Positions 38,121 through 48,565 of a DNA stretch of 64,000 bases are shown here, piece by piece. Origin of the DNA: Limnohabitans sp. Jir61. Its GTDB lineage: Bacteria; Pseudomonadota; Gammaproteobacteria; Burkholderiales; Burkholderiaceae_C. The translations under genes were made by a program, and so were the position numbers. The first letter of the stretch is position 1, and each line of letters begins with the position of its first letter. The notes below the pieces were generated by a model, which had not been told where the DNA came from, did no database searches, and saw only the letters and a program-made list of their open reading frames with translations. The stretch is from positions 124,001 to 188,000 of the forward strand of contig NZ_NESD01000002.1 of the NCBI RefSeq assembly GCF_003063545.1, given 5' to 3'.

Positions 38121-38729
38121 TTATTTTTTGGCAAGGGTCGGGCCATCCAGCAAGCTGGGAGGCGGGTTTAGCTTCATGGCGTGGGCCGCAACAGTTTGAT
38201 GTTCACTTTGACACTCGTCAGCCATGCGTTGACCCAGCTTGCTGTTCATCAACATTGACTTATGCGGCAGCTGCAGCCACATGGCACCTGCTTGCGCGTC
38301 TTCCAAACGCACGGCACCTGTGGTGGTTTCCACGGGCGTCATCAGGTAGGTGTTTTTCTTCATCTGCACCACAAAGCGTGAAGGCTGCTGCGGGTCAGGG
38401 GTGACACTCACAAAGTTGCCCAACTCGCACACCATGCGACCAGTGTGTACGTCACCTGGCTCAGGGGCGGTCATTTGCATTTGCGCTGCAGAAACAGGTA
38501 TAGACGTGGTTGCTGCTGGCAAAGCTGGCAAGGAATCACCTCTGACGTAATAGTATTTAGGCGCAGCTGGTCTAGCTGGGGGCTTGGCCGCCGCGTGCTT
38601 GACGGCTAGCTGTTTAGCGGGGGTTGAAGCCGTAGCTTTTGACTGTTGCTGCGCCACAGGCTCAGCAGCGAAAGCCAAGCTAGACAGGGTCAACGAAACC
38701 CACACAGCCATGAAGTTGCGCATACTCAT
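38121..38729 (-). CDS. Secreted hypothetical protein between CoA lyase and acnB
   Basis: A 202-residue protein not assigned to a named family. Residues 1-21 form a signal peptide (TLSSLAFAA). About 22-60 is an Ala/Lys/Pro-rich linker. The rest is a compact periplasmic-like domain with GRMVCELGNFVSVTPD and MADECQSEHQ; its two Cys may pair. An alternative ATG lies two codons downstream. It sits inside the mdh-CoA lyase-acnB unit, 6 bases after the lyase, which is unexpected for an exported protein. Confidence 0.7.
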   Translation of the reverse strand: MSMRNFMAVWVSLTLSSLAFAAEPVAQQQSKATASTPAKQLAVKHAAAKPPARPAAPKYYYVRGDSLPALPAATTSIPVSAAQMQMTAPEPGDVHTGRMVCELGNFVSVTPDPQQPSRFVVQMKKNTYLMTPVETTTGAVRLEDAQAGAMWLQLPHKSMLMNSKLGQRMADECQSEHQTVAAHAMKLNPPPSLLDGPTLAKK

Positions 38730-38735
38730 CTCCGG

Positions 38736-39716
38736 TTAATCCTTGAAGAATAACTGGACTTCGGCTGGCAGGCTACAGCCCGTGCTGTGCGCACGTTCCA
38801 ACACTTGCCAAAAGAAGCGGTAACTGGCGCGGTCATGCAGCTGACCTTGATGGCTGATGGGCGCCCACTGAGCGGCACGCGCAGCCAACACAATCTCACT
38901 GGCCACCTCAATAGCTGCCGCATCAGGGGCCATGGCCTCAAGGATGGGACGGATTTGTGCGGGGTGAATGCTCCACATGCGGGTGTAGCCAAACTCGTGC
39001 GCAGCACGCTGGACTGCTGCGCGCATAGCCGCGGTGTCATTGAACTCGGTCACCACGCAATGCGACGGCACTTTGCCATGGGCGTGGCAGGCACTGGCAA
39101 TTTCTAGCTTGGCACGCACCACCAGCGGGTGGGTGAACTGGCCTTTGCCACTCATGCCATGCGCAGGAATTGCGCCGCCATGGGCAGACACAAAATCCAT
39201 CAAACCAAAACTGAGCGACTGCACGCGCGGCTGCGCGGCAATGTCAAACGCACGATGCACAGCAGCGGGCGACTCAATCAATACATGGAGGGCCAAATCT
39301 TTGGCGCCGGCTTGAATCAAGGCTTGCTCGGCCAGTTGCACATCGGCAACTGACTCGACCTTGGGCACCATGATGTGCGTCAAGCGATTAGCAGCTTTGC
39401 CAGCAATGGTGGCAATGTCTGCTTGAAAACTGGGGTGATCAACGGGGTGCACACGCACGGCCACACGGGCCTCGGGTGCAGCACTCAATGCCAGCTCGGT
39501 GACCAGCGCGGCATGCTCTGCCTCGCCGCCCACGGGGGCACCGTCTTCACAATCTAGGGTCACATCAAAGACGCAGGTTCCAAACTCTTGCGTCATTTCA
39601 GCTTGCAGCTGCAAGCTTTTGCGCATCCGCGCTTCGACACCGCTGTAGTGGTCACAGACCGGGAGGGATACCCCCGAGGCCTGTGCCCCCAGCAGAACGT
39701 CGCGCGGATGGCTCAC
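38736..39716 (-). CDS. HpcH/HpaI-type CoA ester lyase (CitE/malyl-CoA lyase-like)
   Basis: A 326-residue aldolase-type lyase that cleaves CoA thioesters such as malyl-CoA or citramalyl-CoA with Mg2+. Features: CDHYSGVEARMRKSLQLQAE at the N-terminus, DVTLDCEDGAPVG with metal-binding acidic residues, VRVHPVDHPSF, and IMVPKVES. It is set between mdh and an unknown secreted gene in the TCA operon. The exact substrate cannot be decided from sequence. Confidence 0.85.
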   Translation of the reverse strand: MSHPRDVLLGAQASGVSLPVCDHYSGVEARMRKSLQLQAEMTQEFGTCVFDVTLDCEDGAPVGGEAEHAALVTELALSAAPEARVAVRVHPVDHPSFQADIATIAGKAANRLTHIMVPKVESVADVQLAEQALIQAGAKDLALHVLIESPAAVHRAFDIAAQPRVQSLSFGLMDFVSAHGGAIPAHGMSGKGQFTHPLVVRAKLEIASACHAHGKVPSHCVVTEFNDTAAMRAAVQRAAHEFGYTRMWSIHPAQIRPILEAMAPDAAAIEVASEIVLAARAAQWAPISHQGQLHDRASYRFFWQVLERAHSTGCSLPAEVQLFFKD

Positions 39717-39735
39717 TCTATGTCTCTGTTGAGAA

Positions 39736-40722
39736 TTAGATCAAGTGGGCAACGCCAGCTTGCTCATCGGTCAACTCTTTCAGAGTCTTGTCGATGCAGC
39801 CTTGGCTGAATGCGTCGATTTCCAAACCTTCGACCACTTTGTATTGGCCGTTTTCGCATGTCACGGGGAAACCGAACATGACGTCTTTTGGAATGCCGTA
39901 CCAGCCTTGTGATGGGATACCCATGGTCACCCACTTGCCGTTGGTGCCCAAAGCCCAATCGCGCATGTGGTCGATGGCAGCGTTAGCAGCAGAAGCAGCT
40001 GAAGACAAACCGCGTGCGTCAATGATGGCGGCGCCGCGCTTACCAACTGTTGGCAAGAACACATTGGCGTTCCACTCTTGGTCGTTGATCATGGTCTTGA
40101 CAGACTCGCCCTTGATGGTGGCGAAGCGGTAGTCGGCGTACATCGTTGGAGAGTGGTTGCCCCACACGCACAATTTCTCGATGTCGGCCACGGCTTTGCC
40201 AGTCTTGGCAGCGATTTGAGAAGCGGCGCGGTTGTGGTCCAAACGCAGCATGGCAGTGAAGTTGCCTGGCTTGAGGTCAGGAGCCGCTTTCATGGCGATG
40301 TAAGCGTTGGTGTTGGCTGGGTTGCCGACGACCAAGACTTTCACGTCGCGTGAAGCCACAGCATTCAAAGCCTTACCTTGAGCTGTGAAGATCGCGCCGT
40401 TGATGGCGAGCAATTCAGCGCGCTCCATGCCTGGGCCGCGTGGACGTGAACCGACCAACAAAGCGTAGTCGACGTCTTTGAATGCAGTCATTGGGTCGCC
40501 ATGGGCTTCCATACCGGCCAACAATGGGAACGCGCAATCTTCGAGTTCCATCATCACGCCCTTGAGCGCTTTTTGTGCTTTTTCGTCAGGGATTTCCAAC
40601 AACTGCAAGATGACGGGTTGATCTTTGCCCAACATTTCGCCAGAGGCGATACGGAACAACAGTGCGTAACCAATTTGACCAGCTGCACCAGTGACGGCAA
40701 CGCGAACAGGCTTCTTGCTCAT
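39736..40722 (-). CDS. mdh: Malate dehydrogenase
   Basis: NAD-dependent oxidation of malate to oxaloacetate. The 328 residues show the NAD motif [21 protein letters not shown], substrate-binding [27 protein letters not shown], and the catalytic His in [12 protein letters not shown]. The type is the longer cytosolic-like enzyme common in betaproteobacteria. It is first in the mdh-lyase-secreted protein-acnB unit and divergent from the gntR gene. Confidence 0.97.
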   Translation of the reverse strand: MSKKPVRVAVTGAAGQIGYALLFRIASGEMLGKDQPVILQLLEIPDEKAQKALKGVMMELEDCAFPLLAGMEAHGDPMTAFKDVDYALLVGSRPRGPGMERAELLAINGAIFTAQGKALNAVASRDVKVLVVGNPANTNAYIAMKAAPDLKPGNFTAMLRLDHNRAASQIAAKTGKAVADIEKLCVWGNHSPTMYADYRFATIKGESVKTMINDQEWNANVFLPTVGKRGAAIIDARGLSSAASAANAAIDHMRDWALGTNGKWVTMGIPSQGWYGIPKDVMFGFPVTCENGQYKVVEGLEIDAFSQGCIDKTLKELTDEQAGVAHLI

Positions 40723-40789
40723 GAGGAAAACTCCAAGTAGTGATTAAAAAAAGAATGTGGACAGAGTTTACCCGCGAAATCGACGAATT

Positions 40790-40835
40790 GCTCTGTCTTA
40801 TGTCTTATAGAAGATATGATACGAGCTTGACAAAG
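40790..40835. promoter_or_regulatory. mdh/gntR divergent promoter region with palindromic operator
   Basis: On the minus strand TTGTCA (40827-40832) is separated by 18 bases from TATAAG, a plausible mdh promoter. On the plus strand TATGAT at 40815-40820 could be the gntR -10. The imperfect palindrome TCTTATAGAAGA at 40803-40814 overlaps the mdh -10 and differs by one base from the perfect palindrome at 29116-29127. This suits binding by the adjacent GntR-type regulator, controlling mdh and its own gene; inferred only. Confidence 0.45.
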
Positions 40836-40866
40836 AACTGACGTAAAAGCGTCTATCCAATAAAAA

Positions 40867-41676
40867 ATGGCCACCACCTCCGCGCCCTCATTTGCAACCA
40901 GCCCTAACCCGCCGTATGCGGGCGGCGATGCTCTGGGCGCGCCTGGCCTCACCCCCGCCTTCAGTCCGCTGTATCAGCAAATCAAGGGGCTGATTCTGCA
41001 AAGCCTGCAATCGGGCGAGTGGAAGCCGGGCGAAGCCATTCCTAGCGAGATGGACTTGGCCGCCCGTTTTCGCGTCAGCCAAGGCACGGTGCGCAAAGCC
41101 ATTGACGAGCTAGCCGCTGAAAACCTGGTGGTGCGCCGCCAAGGCAAAGGCACCTTCGTGGCGACACACGCTGAACAGCATGTGCAATACCGCTTCTTAA
41201 AGCTACAGCCCGACAACGGCGACACCCAAAGCGAAGGCCCTGCCGAGCGCACCATCATCGACTGCAAGCGCCTGCGCGCCAGTGCCGACGTGGCCCGCGC
41301 CCTCAGCCTGCGCAGCGGAGACCCAGTGCTGCAAGTGCGTCGCGTGCTGGCTTATGCGGGAGTGCCTACCATTTTGGAAGAACTGTGGCTGCCTGGCGCA
41401 CCATTTAAAGGCCTCACCGCCGAACGCTTAAGTAATTACAGCGGCCCGATGTACGCGCTGTTCGAAACCGAGTTTGGCGTGCGCATGGTGCGCGCCGACG
41501 AAAACATCCGCGCCGTCAACCCAGACGCCGAGCAAGCCGAACTACTCAAGGTCGACGCAGCCACGCCGCTTCTGAGCGTGGAACGCGTGGCCTACACCTA
41601 CAACGACACCCCCATGGAACTGCGTCGTGGTCTTTATCGAACTGACACGCATCACTACCGTAATGCTTTGAGCTGA
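40867..41676 (+). CDS. GntR family transcriptional regulator (HutC/FarR type)
   Basis: A 269-residue repressor or activator. The winged-helix domain is at about 35-105 (SGEWKPGEAIPSEMDLAARF, VSQGTVRKAIDELAAE, VVRRQGKGTFVA). A UTRA-type ligand domain follows (VLQVRRVLAYAGVPTILEELW, ENIRAVNPDAEQAELL, ERVAYTYNDTPMELRRG). It is a constant neighbour of mdh and sdh in this group and so probably controls TCA genes. The start is assigned to the first ATG, whose ribosome site is weak. Confidence 0.9.
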   Translation: MATTSAPSFATSPNPPYAGGDALGAPGLTPAFSPLYQQIKGLILQSLQSGEWKPGEAIPSEMDLAARFRVSQGTVRKAIDELAAENLVVRRQGKGTFVATHAEQHVQYRFLKLQPDNGDTQSEGPAERTIIDCKRLRASADVARALSLRSGDPVLQVRRVLAYAGVPTILEELWLPGAPFKGLTAERLSNYSGPMYALFETEFGVRMVRADENIRAVNPDAEQAELLKVDAATPLLSVERVAYTYNDTPMELRRGLYRTDTHHYRNALS

Positions 41677-41765
41677 CAGGCGTGAAACCCTCATGTCAGT
41701 TTGATGAAGTGAAATAGAATTTAAAGTTGCTTTGACATACAGATAAACCCGAAGAAAGAGCCCAC

Positions 41766-42197
41766 ATGACCCAGCTTGCCAAAAAGCGGCCTGAGTTCCG
41801 CAACATCAACGCCCTGACCGATCTGCCTTCTTACCGCCTTCCAGCGGCCGGCATCGTGTCGATCTTGCACCGCATCAGCGGTTTGATCATGTTCTTGTTG
41901 TTGCCACTCCTCGTTTGGATGTTTGACACCTCTGTGTCATCAGAAATTTCCTTTGCCAAATTCAGCGCCGCGTTCACCGTCGGTTTGGGCTTTGTGCCTG
42001 CTGTGTTGGTCAAAGTTGTGGTGTTGGGCCTGATTTGGGCTTACTTGCACCACTTGATCGCTGGCGTTCGCCACGTCTACATGGACGTTTGCCACGCAGT
42101 GACCAAAGAATTCGGCAAGTCTTCAGCTGTTGTCACCTTGGTGTTGAGCCTGGGTCTGACTGCCGCTTTGGGCGCCAAGCTGTTTGGCCTTTACTGA
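41766..42197 (+). CDS. sdhC: Succinate dehydrogenase cytochrome b556 subunit
   Basis: Membrane anchor of complex II that, with SdhD, binds heme b and ubiquinone. The 143 residues have three membrane segments. The typical early element is SILHRISGLIMFLLLPLL, and the heme region is YLHHLIAGVRHVYMDV. First gene of sdhCDAB-sdhE-gltA; 18 bases separate it from sdhD. Confidence 0.95.
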   Translation: MTQLAKKRPEFRNINALTDLPSYRLPAAGIVSILHRISGLIMFLLLPLLVWMFDTSVSSEISFAKFSAAFTVGLGFVPAVLVKVVVLGLIWAYLHHLIAGVRHVYMDVCHAVTKEFGKSSAVVTLVLSLGLTAALGAKLFGLY

Positions 42198-42215
42198 TTT
42201 CCTAGGAGCAACAAC

Positions 42216-42581
42216 ATGTCCGTGAATTACGGTTCCAAGCGCGTCGTCGTGGGCGCGCACTACGGTCTGCGCGACTGGCTCGCCCAACGCGTCACCGGTG
42301 TTTTGATGGTTTTGTTCACCTTGGCTGTTTTGGGCCAAGTGCTGTTGACCAGCGGCGAAATCAGCTATGACAAATGGGCTGGCATTTTCAGCACCCAATT
42401 CATGAAGGCTTTGACCTTCTCAGTCTTCATCGCACTTGCCATCCACGTGTGGGTTGGCGTTCGCGACATTTGGATGGACTACGTCAAACCTGTCGGTTTG
42501 CGTTTGGTTCTGCAAGTATTCACTTTGGTCTGGCTGGTGTCTTGCCTCGGCTGGGCCATTCAGGTTCTCTGGAGGCTCTAA
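42216..42581 (+). CDS. sdhD: Succinate dehydrogenase membrane anchor subunit
   Basis: A 121-residue hydrophobic anchor of complex II with three membrane segments. HYGLRDWLAQRVTGVLMVL marks the N-terminal amphipathic part and first helix. ALAIHVWVGVRDIWMDYVKP contains the His and Asp-Tyr residues typical of heme and quinone binding. Its stop is 3 bases before sdhA. Confidence 0.94.
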   Translation: MSVNYGSKRVVVGAHYGLRDWLAQRVTGVLMVLFTLAVLGQVLLTSGEISYDKWAGIFSTQFMKALTFSVFIALAIHVWVGVRDIWMDYVKPVGLRLVLQVFTLVWLVSCLGWAIQVLWRL

Positions 42582-42584
42582 GTC

Positions 42585-44381
42585 ATGACAGTTAAAAGCT
42601 CTATCCCACGTCGTAAATTTGATGTGGTCATCGTCGGAGCCGGCGGCTCTGGCATGCGCGCTTCGTTGCAACTTGCTCGCGCAGGTTTGAACGTGGCCGT
42701 GTTGTCTAAAGTGTTCCCCACACGTTCACACACCGTGGCTGCACAAGGCGGCATTGGCGCGTCTTTGGGCAACATGAACGAAGACAACTGGCACTACCAC
42801 TTCTATGACACCGTCAAAGGCTCCGACTGGCTCGGCGACCAAGACGCGATTGAATACATGTGCCGTGAAGCGCCCAAAGTCGTGTACGACTTGGAGCACA
42901 TGGGCATGCCTTTCGACCGTAACCCAGACGGCACCATTTACCAACGCCCCTTCGGCGGCCACACCGCCAACTACGGCGAAAAGGCTGTTGAGCGCGCTTG
43001 TGCCGCCGCTGACCGTACCGGTCACGCCATGTTGCACACCCTGTACCAGCAAAACGTCAAAGCCAAAACCAGCTTCTTCGTGGAGTGGATGGCCCTCGAC
43101 CTGATCCGCGACGACGCAGGTGATGTGGTGGGCGTGACCGCCCTCGAGATGGAAACTGGCGAGCTCTACATCATGGAAGCCAAAACCGTGTTGTTGGCAA
43201 CCGGTGGTGCAGGCCGCATTTTTGCTGCTTCAACCAACGCGTTCATTAACACCGGCGACGGCTTGGGCATGGCAGCACGCGCTGGCATCCCACTCGAAGA
43301 CATGGAATTCTGGCAATTCCACCCCACTGGCGTGGCCGGTGCTGGCGTGTTGTTGACCGAAGGCTGCCGTGGCGAAGGCGCTATCTTGCGTAACTGCAAT
43401 GGCGAACGCTTCATGGAGCGTTATGCACCCGCCTACAAAGACTTGGCCCCACGCGACTACGTGTCACGCTGTATGGACCAAGAGATCAAAGAAGGTCGCG
43501 GCTGCGGTCCAAACAAGGACTACATCAACCTCGACATGACCCACTTGGGTGCTGACACCATCATGAAGCGTTTGCCTTCGGTGTTCGAAATTGGCCACAA
43601 CTTTGCCAACGTCGACATCACCAAAGAGCCAATCCCAGTGATCCCAACCATCCATTACCAAATGGGCGGCATCCCCACCAACATCAACGGCCAAGTTGTG
43701 ACGCAAAACGCCAACAACGAAAGCGTTGTGGTGAACGGTTTGTACGCTGTGGGCGAATGCTCTTGCGTATCAGTGCACGGCGCTAACCGCTTGGGCACTA
43801 ACTCATTGCTCGACTTGTTGGTGTTCGGCCGCGCTGCTGGCAACCACATTGTTGAATTCAACCAAAAGAACAAAGAGCACAAGCCTCTGCCAGCCAATGC
43901 GGCTGACGTGACCTTGGCTCGTTTGGCTCGCTTGGAAGCCAACAAAACAGGCGAATATGCCCAAGACGTGGCCAACGACATCCGTGATGCCATGCAGTCA
44001 CACGCCAGCGTGTTCCGCACACAGGCGTTGATGGACGAAGGCGTCAAGCAAATCGCTGCCCTGCGCGAGCGCGTGAACAACATTGGTTTGAAAGACAACT
44101 CCAAAGTCTTCAACACCGCACGCATCGAAGCCTTGGAAGTGGAAAACTTGATCGAAGCCGCACAAGCCACCATGGTGTCTGCTGCTGCTCGTCACGAAAG
44201 CCGCGGCGCTCACACTGTGAACGACTACGGCGACACCCCAGAGCATCCAAACGGCCGTAACGACCAAGATTGGCACAAGCACACCCTGTGGCACAAAGAA
44301 GGCAACCAGCTGACTTACAAGCCCGTGCAAATGAAGCCATTGACCGTCGACAGCATTCCGCTGCAGACCCGTACTTTCTGA
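42585..44381 (+). CDS. sdhA: Succinate dehydrogenase flavoprotein subunit
   Basis: Oxidises succinate to fumarate using covalently bound FAD. The 598 residues show the FAD Rossmann motif VIVGAGGSGMRASLQLA, the flavin-linked His in RSHTVAAQGGIGASLGN, the substrate-loop FHPTGVAGAGVLLTEGCRGE, and catalytic Arg in this and the following region. The C-terminal SHT-Arg domain ends QTRTF. It lies between sdhD (3 bases) and sdhB (13 bases). Confidence 0.98.
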   Translation: MTVKSSIPRRKFDVVIVGAGGSGMRASLQLARAGLNVAVLSKVFPTRSHTVAAQGGIGASLGNMNEDNWHYHFYDTVKGSDWLGDQDAIEYMCREAPKVVYDLEHMGMPFDRNPDGTIYQRPFGGHTANYGEKAVERACAAADRTGHAMLHTLYQQNVKAKTSFFVEWMALDLIRDDAGDVVGVTALEMETGELYIMEAKTVLLATGGAGRIFAASTNAFINTGDGLGMAARAGIPLEDMEFWQFHPTGVAGAGVLLTEGCRGEGAILRNCNGERFMERYAPAYKDLAPRDYVSRCMDQEIKEGRGCGPNKDYINLDMTHLGADTIMKRLPSVFEIGHNFANVDITKEPIPVIPTIHYQMGGIPTNINGQVVTQNANNESVVVNGLYAVGECSCVSVHGANRLGTNSLLDLLVFGRAAGNHIVEFNQKNKEHKPLPANAADVTLARLARLEANKTGEYAQDVANDIRDAMQSHASVFRTQALMDEGVKQIAALRERVNNIGLKDNSKVFNTARIEALEVENLIEAAQATMVSAAARHESRGAHTVNDYGDTPEHPNGRNDQDWHKHTLWHKEGNQLTYKPVQMKPLTVDSIPLQTRTF

Positions 44382-44394
44382 TCAGGTAAACACC

Positions 44395-45099
44395 ATGACA
44401 AAACGCACGTTCCAAATCTATCGCTACGACCCAGACACCGACGCCAAGCCCTACATGCAGACCATCGAGGTCGAATTGGATGGCAACGAGCGCATGCTCT
44501 TGGATGCTTTGATGAAACTCAAAGCCGTCGATCCCACTATTTCGTTCCGTCGTTCATGCCGTGAAGGCGTGTGCGGTTCAGACGCAATGAACATCAACGG
44601 CAAAAACGGCTTGGCCTGCTTGACCAACATGCGCACCCTCCCCGGCGTGATCGTGTTGAAGCCTCTGCCAGGTCTGCCTGTCATCCGCGACTTGATCGTG
44701 GACATGACTCAGTTCTTCAAGCAATACCACTCCATCAAGCCTTACTTGGTCAACGACACACAAGTGCCCGAAAAAGAGCGCCTACAGTCACCCGAAGAGC
44801 GCGATGAGTTGAACGGCTTGTACGAGTGCATCTTGTGCGCCAGCTGCTCCACTAGCTGCCCATCGTTCTGGTGGAACCCCGATAAGTTCGTGGGCCCCGC
44901 TGGTTTGTTGCAAGCCTATCGCTTCATTGCCGATAGCCGTGACGAAGACACCGCTGGCCGTTTGGACAACTTGGAAGACCCATACCGTCTGTTCCGTTGC
45001 CACACCATCATGAACTGCGTCGACGTGTGCCCCAAGGGTTTGAACCCCACAAAGGCCATCGGCAAGATCAAAGAATTGATGGTTCGTCGCGCCATCTAA
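44395..45099 (+). CDS. sdhB: Succinate dehydrogenase iron-sulfur subunit
   Basis: Passes electrons from SdhA to the quinone site through three clusters. The 234 residues carry a [2Fe-2S] motif SCREGVCGSDAMNINGKNG with a further Cys, then [4Fe-4S] and [3Fe-4S] motifs CILCASCSTSCPSFWWN and CHTIMNCVDVCPKGLNP. Its stop is 30 bases upstream of sdhE. Confidence 0.97.
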   Translation: MTKRTFQIYRYDPDTDAKPYMQTIEVELDGNERMLLDALMKLKAVDPTISFRRSCREGVCGSDAMNINGKNGLACLTNMRTLPGVIVLKPLPGLPVIRDLIVDMTQFFKQYHSIKPYLVNDTQVPEKERLQSPEERDELNGLYECILCASCSTSCPSFWWNPDKFVGPAGLLQAYRFIADSRDEDTAGRLDNLEDPYRLFRCHTIMNCVDVCPKGLNPTKAIGKIKELMVRRAI

Positions 45100-45129
45100 G
45101 GCACGGCAAACATCACACGGAGCACCAAC

Positions 45130-45453
45130 ATGGACGCGGACGCACCATTTCGCGACACCTCTGTGGGTGACCCAACGCTGGATGGCTTAGACGGCAAGCT
45201 TTCGCTTGGCGAACGAGCCCTCAGCAAACTGCACTGGCGTAGCCGGCGCGGCCTGCTCGAGAACGATTTGTTCATCAAGAAGTTCTTTGAGCGGCATGAA
45301 TCTCGCTTAACCGTGGGTCATGCCAGAGGCATGTATGAATTGATGGACTTGTCTGACAACGATTTGCTCGACATCTTTTTGAAACGCAAAGACTTGCCAG
45401 AAAAGCCCCTGACAGAAGAAGCACTTGAAGTGCTGCGTATGTTGAGAGACTGA
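45130..45453 (+). CDS. sdhE: Succinate dehydrogenase assembly factor SdhE
   Basis: A small cytosolic factor that promotes covalent FAD attachment to SdhA. The 107 residues contain the conserved RGxxE motif in [18 protein letters not shown] and the typical [14 protein letters not shown] stretch. An N-terminal extension of roughly 20 residues precedes the family core. Located in the sdh operon directly before gltA. Confidence 0.93.
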   Translation: MDADAPFRDTSVGDPTLDGLDGKLSLGERALSKLHWRSRRGLLENDLFIKKFFERHESRLTVGHARGMYELMDLSDNDLLDIFLKRKDLPEKPLTEEALEVLRMLRD

Positions 45454-45494
45454 ACCGAACACCGCTTTTAATAAAAAGACATTTAGGAAGAACC

Positions 45495-46808
<1,314 letters not shown>

Positions 46809-46843
46809 TTGCACACAGCCCCGCCGCGACTCGTGCGCGACAG

Positions 46844-46872
46844 CAAAAAGCCCTGCACTGCAGGGCTTTTTT
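46844..46872 (+). terminator. gltA terminator
   Basis: CAAAAAGCCCTGCA pairs with TGCAGGGCTTTTTTG around the centre, with a T-run. It ends the sdhCDAB-sdhE-gltA series. Confidence 0.85.
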
Positions 46873-46918
46873 GTTTTTGGAGCTTTCACATATCGGCCCA
46901 GTGGTAGGCTCTGTCCCT

Positions 46919-47302
46919 ATGAGTTCTGTTCCGTTCATCAGCACGCCTGAAGCCCTGCGCCAACTGGCCGCCAAACCCCACACGCCCTGCCAATGCAGCC
47001 TGCAACACTGCGCAGGCTGGGAGAGCGTGAGCGAAGCCGTGTGGCCTGCCCAGCAGATGACGCACGTCGCCACACTGCGCGACCCCGATGTGTATGAACC
47101 TACGTTTGAAGAACAGCATTCAAACGGCACCCGTTACGAATCAGCCGATGCACCTGTGGCCTTGAAGTTTTTCCCATACAACCGTTGCGATGTGCACGCC
47201 TGCAGCCAATGCCAACAACACGCTTTGCGCTACACCGAATTTGGTGGCTACTACGTGGACCCACGCGCCCGCCGCTTGAACGTTGAGCTGATTACCGACT
47301 AA
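46919..47302 (+). CDS. Cysteine-rich hypothetical protein
   Basis: A 127-residue protein of unrecognised family. Cys-rich patches occur near the N-terminus (HTPCQCSLQHCAGW) and in the second half (NRCDVHACSQCQQHALRY), so it may bind zinc or a cluster. The C-terminus ends with GGYYVDPRARRLNVELITD. The ATG at 46919 was chosen; a longer open frame upstream lies inside gltA. It follows the gltA terminator and ends by sharing CTAA with a convergent gene. Confidence 0.65.
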   Translation: MSSVPFISTPEALRQLAAKPHTPCQCSLQHCAGWESVSEAVWPAQQMTHVATLRDPDVYEPTFEEQHSNGTRYESADAPVALKFFPYNRCDVHACSQCQQHALRYTEFGGYYVDPRARRLNVELITD

Positions 47303-47619
47303 GTCAGGCGCTTCGCTAGCGAATGCTGGCAGTCTTCCCAGGGCAACACTGGGCAGCCGCAATGCGGCACCTCTACGGCAGATTTAGAAGCCACGGGTGG
47401 CTTGGTCTTCACCGTCGCAGTCTTGGTGCTTGCTTGGGGGCTTGTGGCCGCTGTAGCGCCCGTGTCTTGCGCTGCATCCAAGTTTGGAATCCAACGCATG
47501 AACGGGGTTAAGTCATCTACGTCCACGATGTACCAGCACTTTTTGGCCGCATCCCAACGCGCACCTAGCGCCTTGGCCGCATCCTTCTCGGCAAATGGGG
47601 TGACAAGGTTAATTCGCAT
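47299..47619 (-). CDS. DUF5710 domain protein downstream of rdgC
   Basis: A 106-residue protein whose N-terminus matches the DUF5710 core (VTPFAEKDAAKALGARWDAA, KKCWYI). A low-complexity Thr/Ala/Lys linker follows, then a C-terminal Cys/His patch PHCGCPVLPWEDCQH that could bind zinc. It begins 16 bases after the rdgC stop and is probably co-transcribed with it. DUF5710 modules are found in DNA-processing proteins such as primase- or relaxase-related ones; the role here is unknown. Confidence 0.7.
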   Translation of the reverse strand: MRINLVTPFAEKDAAKALGARWDAAKKCWYIVDVDDLTPFMRWIPNLDAAQDTGATAATSPQASTKTATVKTKPPVASKSAVEVPHCGCPVLPWEDCQHSLAKRLT

Positions 47620-47635
47620 CACACACCTTTTGCTT

Positions 47636-48532
47636 TTAGCCCAGCGCCATCTCGCCGCCCAAGGCTTCAAACAAATCAGGAATGAGTTTGCTCAGCTCAC
47701 CCGTGGCAATGGCCACGTCGGTATCAAAGCCTTCGTCTTTTTCAGTGGAAGTAGCTTCAAACACCACATCTAAAAACGTGATCTTTTTCAGCTGCATGCC
47801 TTCGGTCAGCGAGAACGACACGCGTCCTTCCCACGTCAGCGCCAATCGTGTGGGCAGCTTGCCGCCTTCTACGTGCTGCTTCACCTCATCGGTATCGAGT
47901 GGGTGGCGCACATAGCGCACCACTGACTTTGACTCATCAGCGGCCTTTAGCTCGCACTCACGGTCCACGCTGAATGCAGCAGGCGACTCTTGCGTGATCA
48001 ACCATGAAGCCATGGCCGACTGCGGCGACATTTGTGTGTTGATCAAAGTCAGGCTCAAACCCGCGAATGACTTGATCAGCATCGTCACCACCTCATCCGC
48101 TTTGGCTTGACTGCCTGCGTCCAGCACCATCAGGTTAGTGACTGGGTCAATCCACACCAGAATCGACGACTCTTTGCTGAAGGCCATGGGCATCAAAGAC
48201 ATCTTCACGTCTTCTTTGATTTCCTTCATTTCCTTCTTGCCGGGCTTGCGACCTTCGGTGGCTTCAATCACCGCGCTGCGCTCTTTGGCCTTTCGGGTCA
48301 CGATGGAGCCGGGCACACCCTTGGTCTCGATCTTGAGCTTCAACATACGCTGACCACTCACCGCCTCCACCAGCGGGCCATGCGCCTCGCCACGTGGTTC
48401 GACCCAGCCAATCGCTTTTTCTTGGCTTGCGCCACACGGCACAAAACGCTCGGCGTCTAGCGCCTGTTCCATTTGCTCAAGGCTGGGGCTCCAGCCCTCA
48501 GCAATTCGATACACCATCACATTTTTAAACAC
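47636..48532 (-). CDS. rdgC: Recombination-associated protein RdgC
   Basis: A ring-shaped double-stranded DNA-binding protein that restrains RecA. The 298 residues are the usual length. It starts MFKNVMVYRIAEGW and has PCGASQEKAIGWVEPRG, then SILVWIDPVTNLMVLDAGS, as in other RdgC proteins. The DUF5710 gene follows. A terminator-like hairpin lies in its upstream region. Confidence 0.94.
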   Translation of the reverse strand: MFKNVMVYRIAEGWSPSLEQMEQALDAERFVPCGASQEKAIGWVEPRGEAHGPLVEAVSGQRMLKLKIETKGVPGSIVTRKAKERSAVIEATEGRKPGKKEMKEIKEDVKMSLMPMAFSKESSILVWIDPVTNLMVLDAGSQAKADEVVTMLIKSFAGLSLTLINTQMSPQSAMASWLITQESPAAFSVDRECELKAADESKSVVRYVRHPLDTDEVKQHVEGGKLPTRLALTWEGRVSFSLTEGMQLKKITFLDVVFEATSTEKDEGFDTDVAIATGELSKLIPDLFEALGGEMALG

Positions 48533-48565
48533 GGGTCACCTTTGCTTTTCGGCTCTCGCCGAAAT

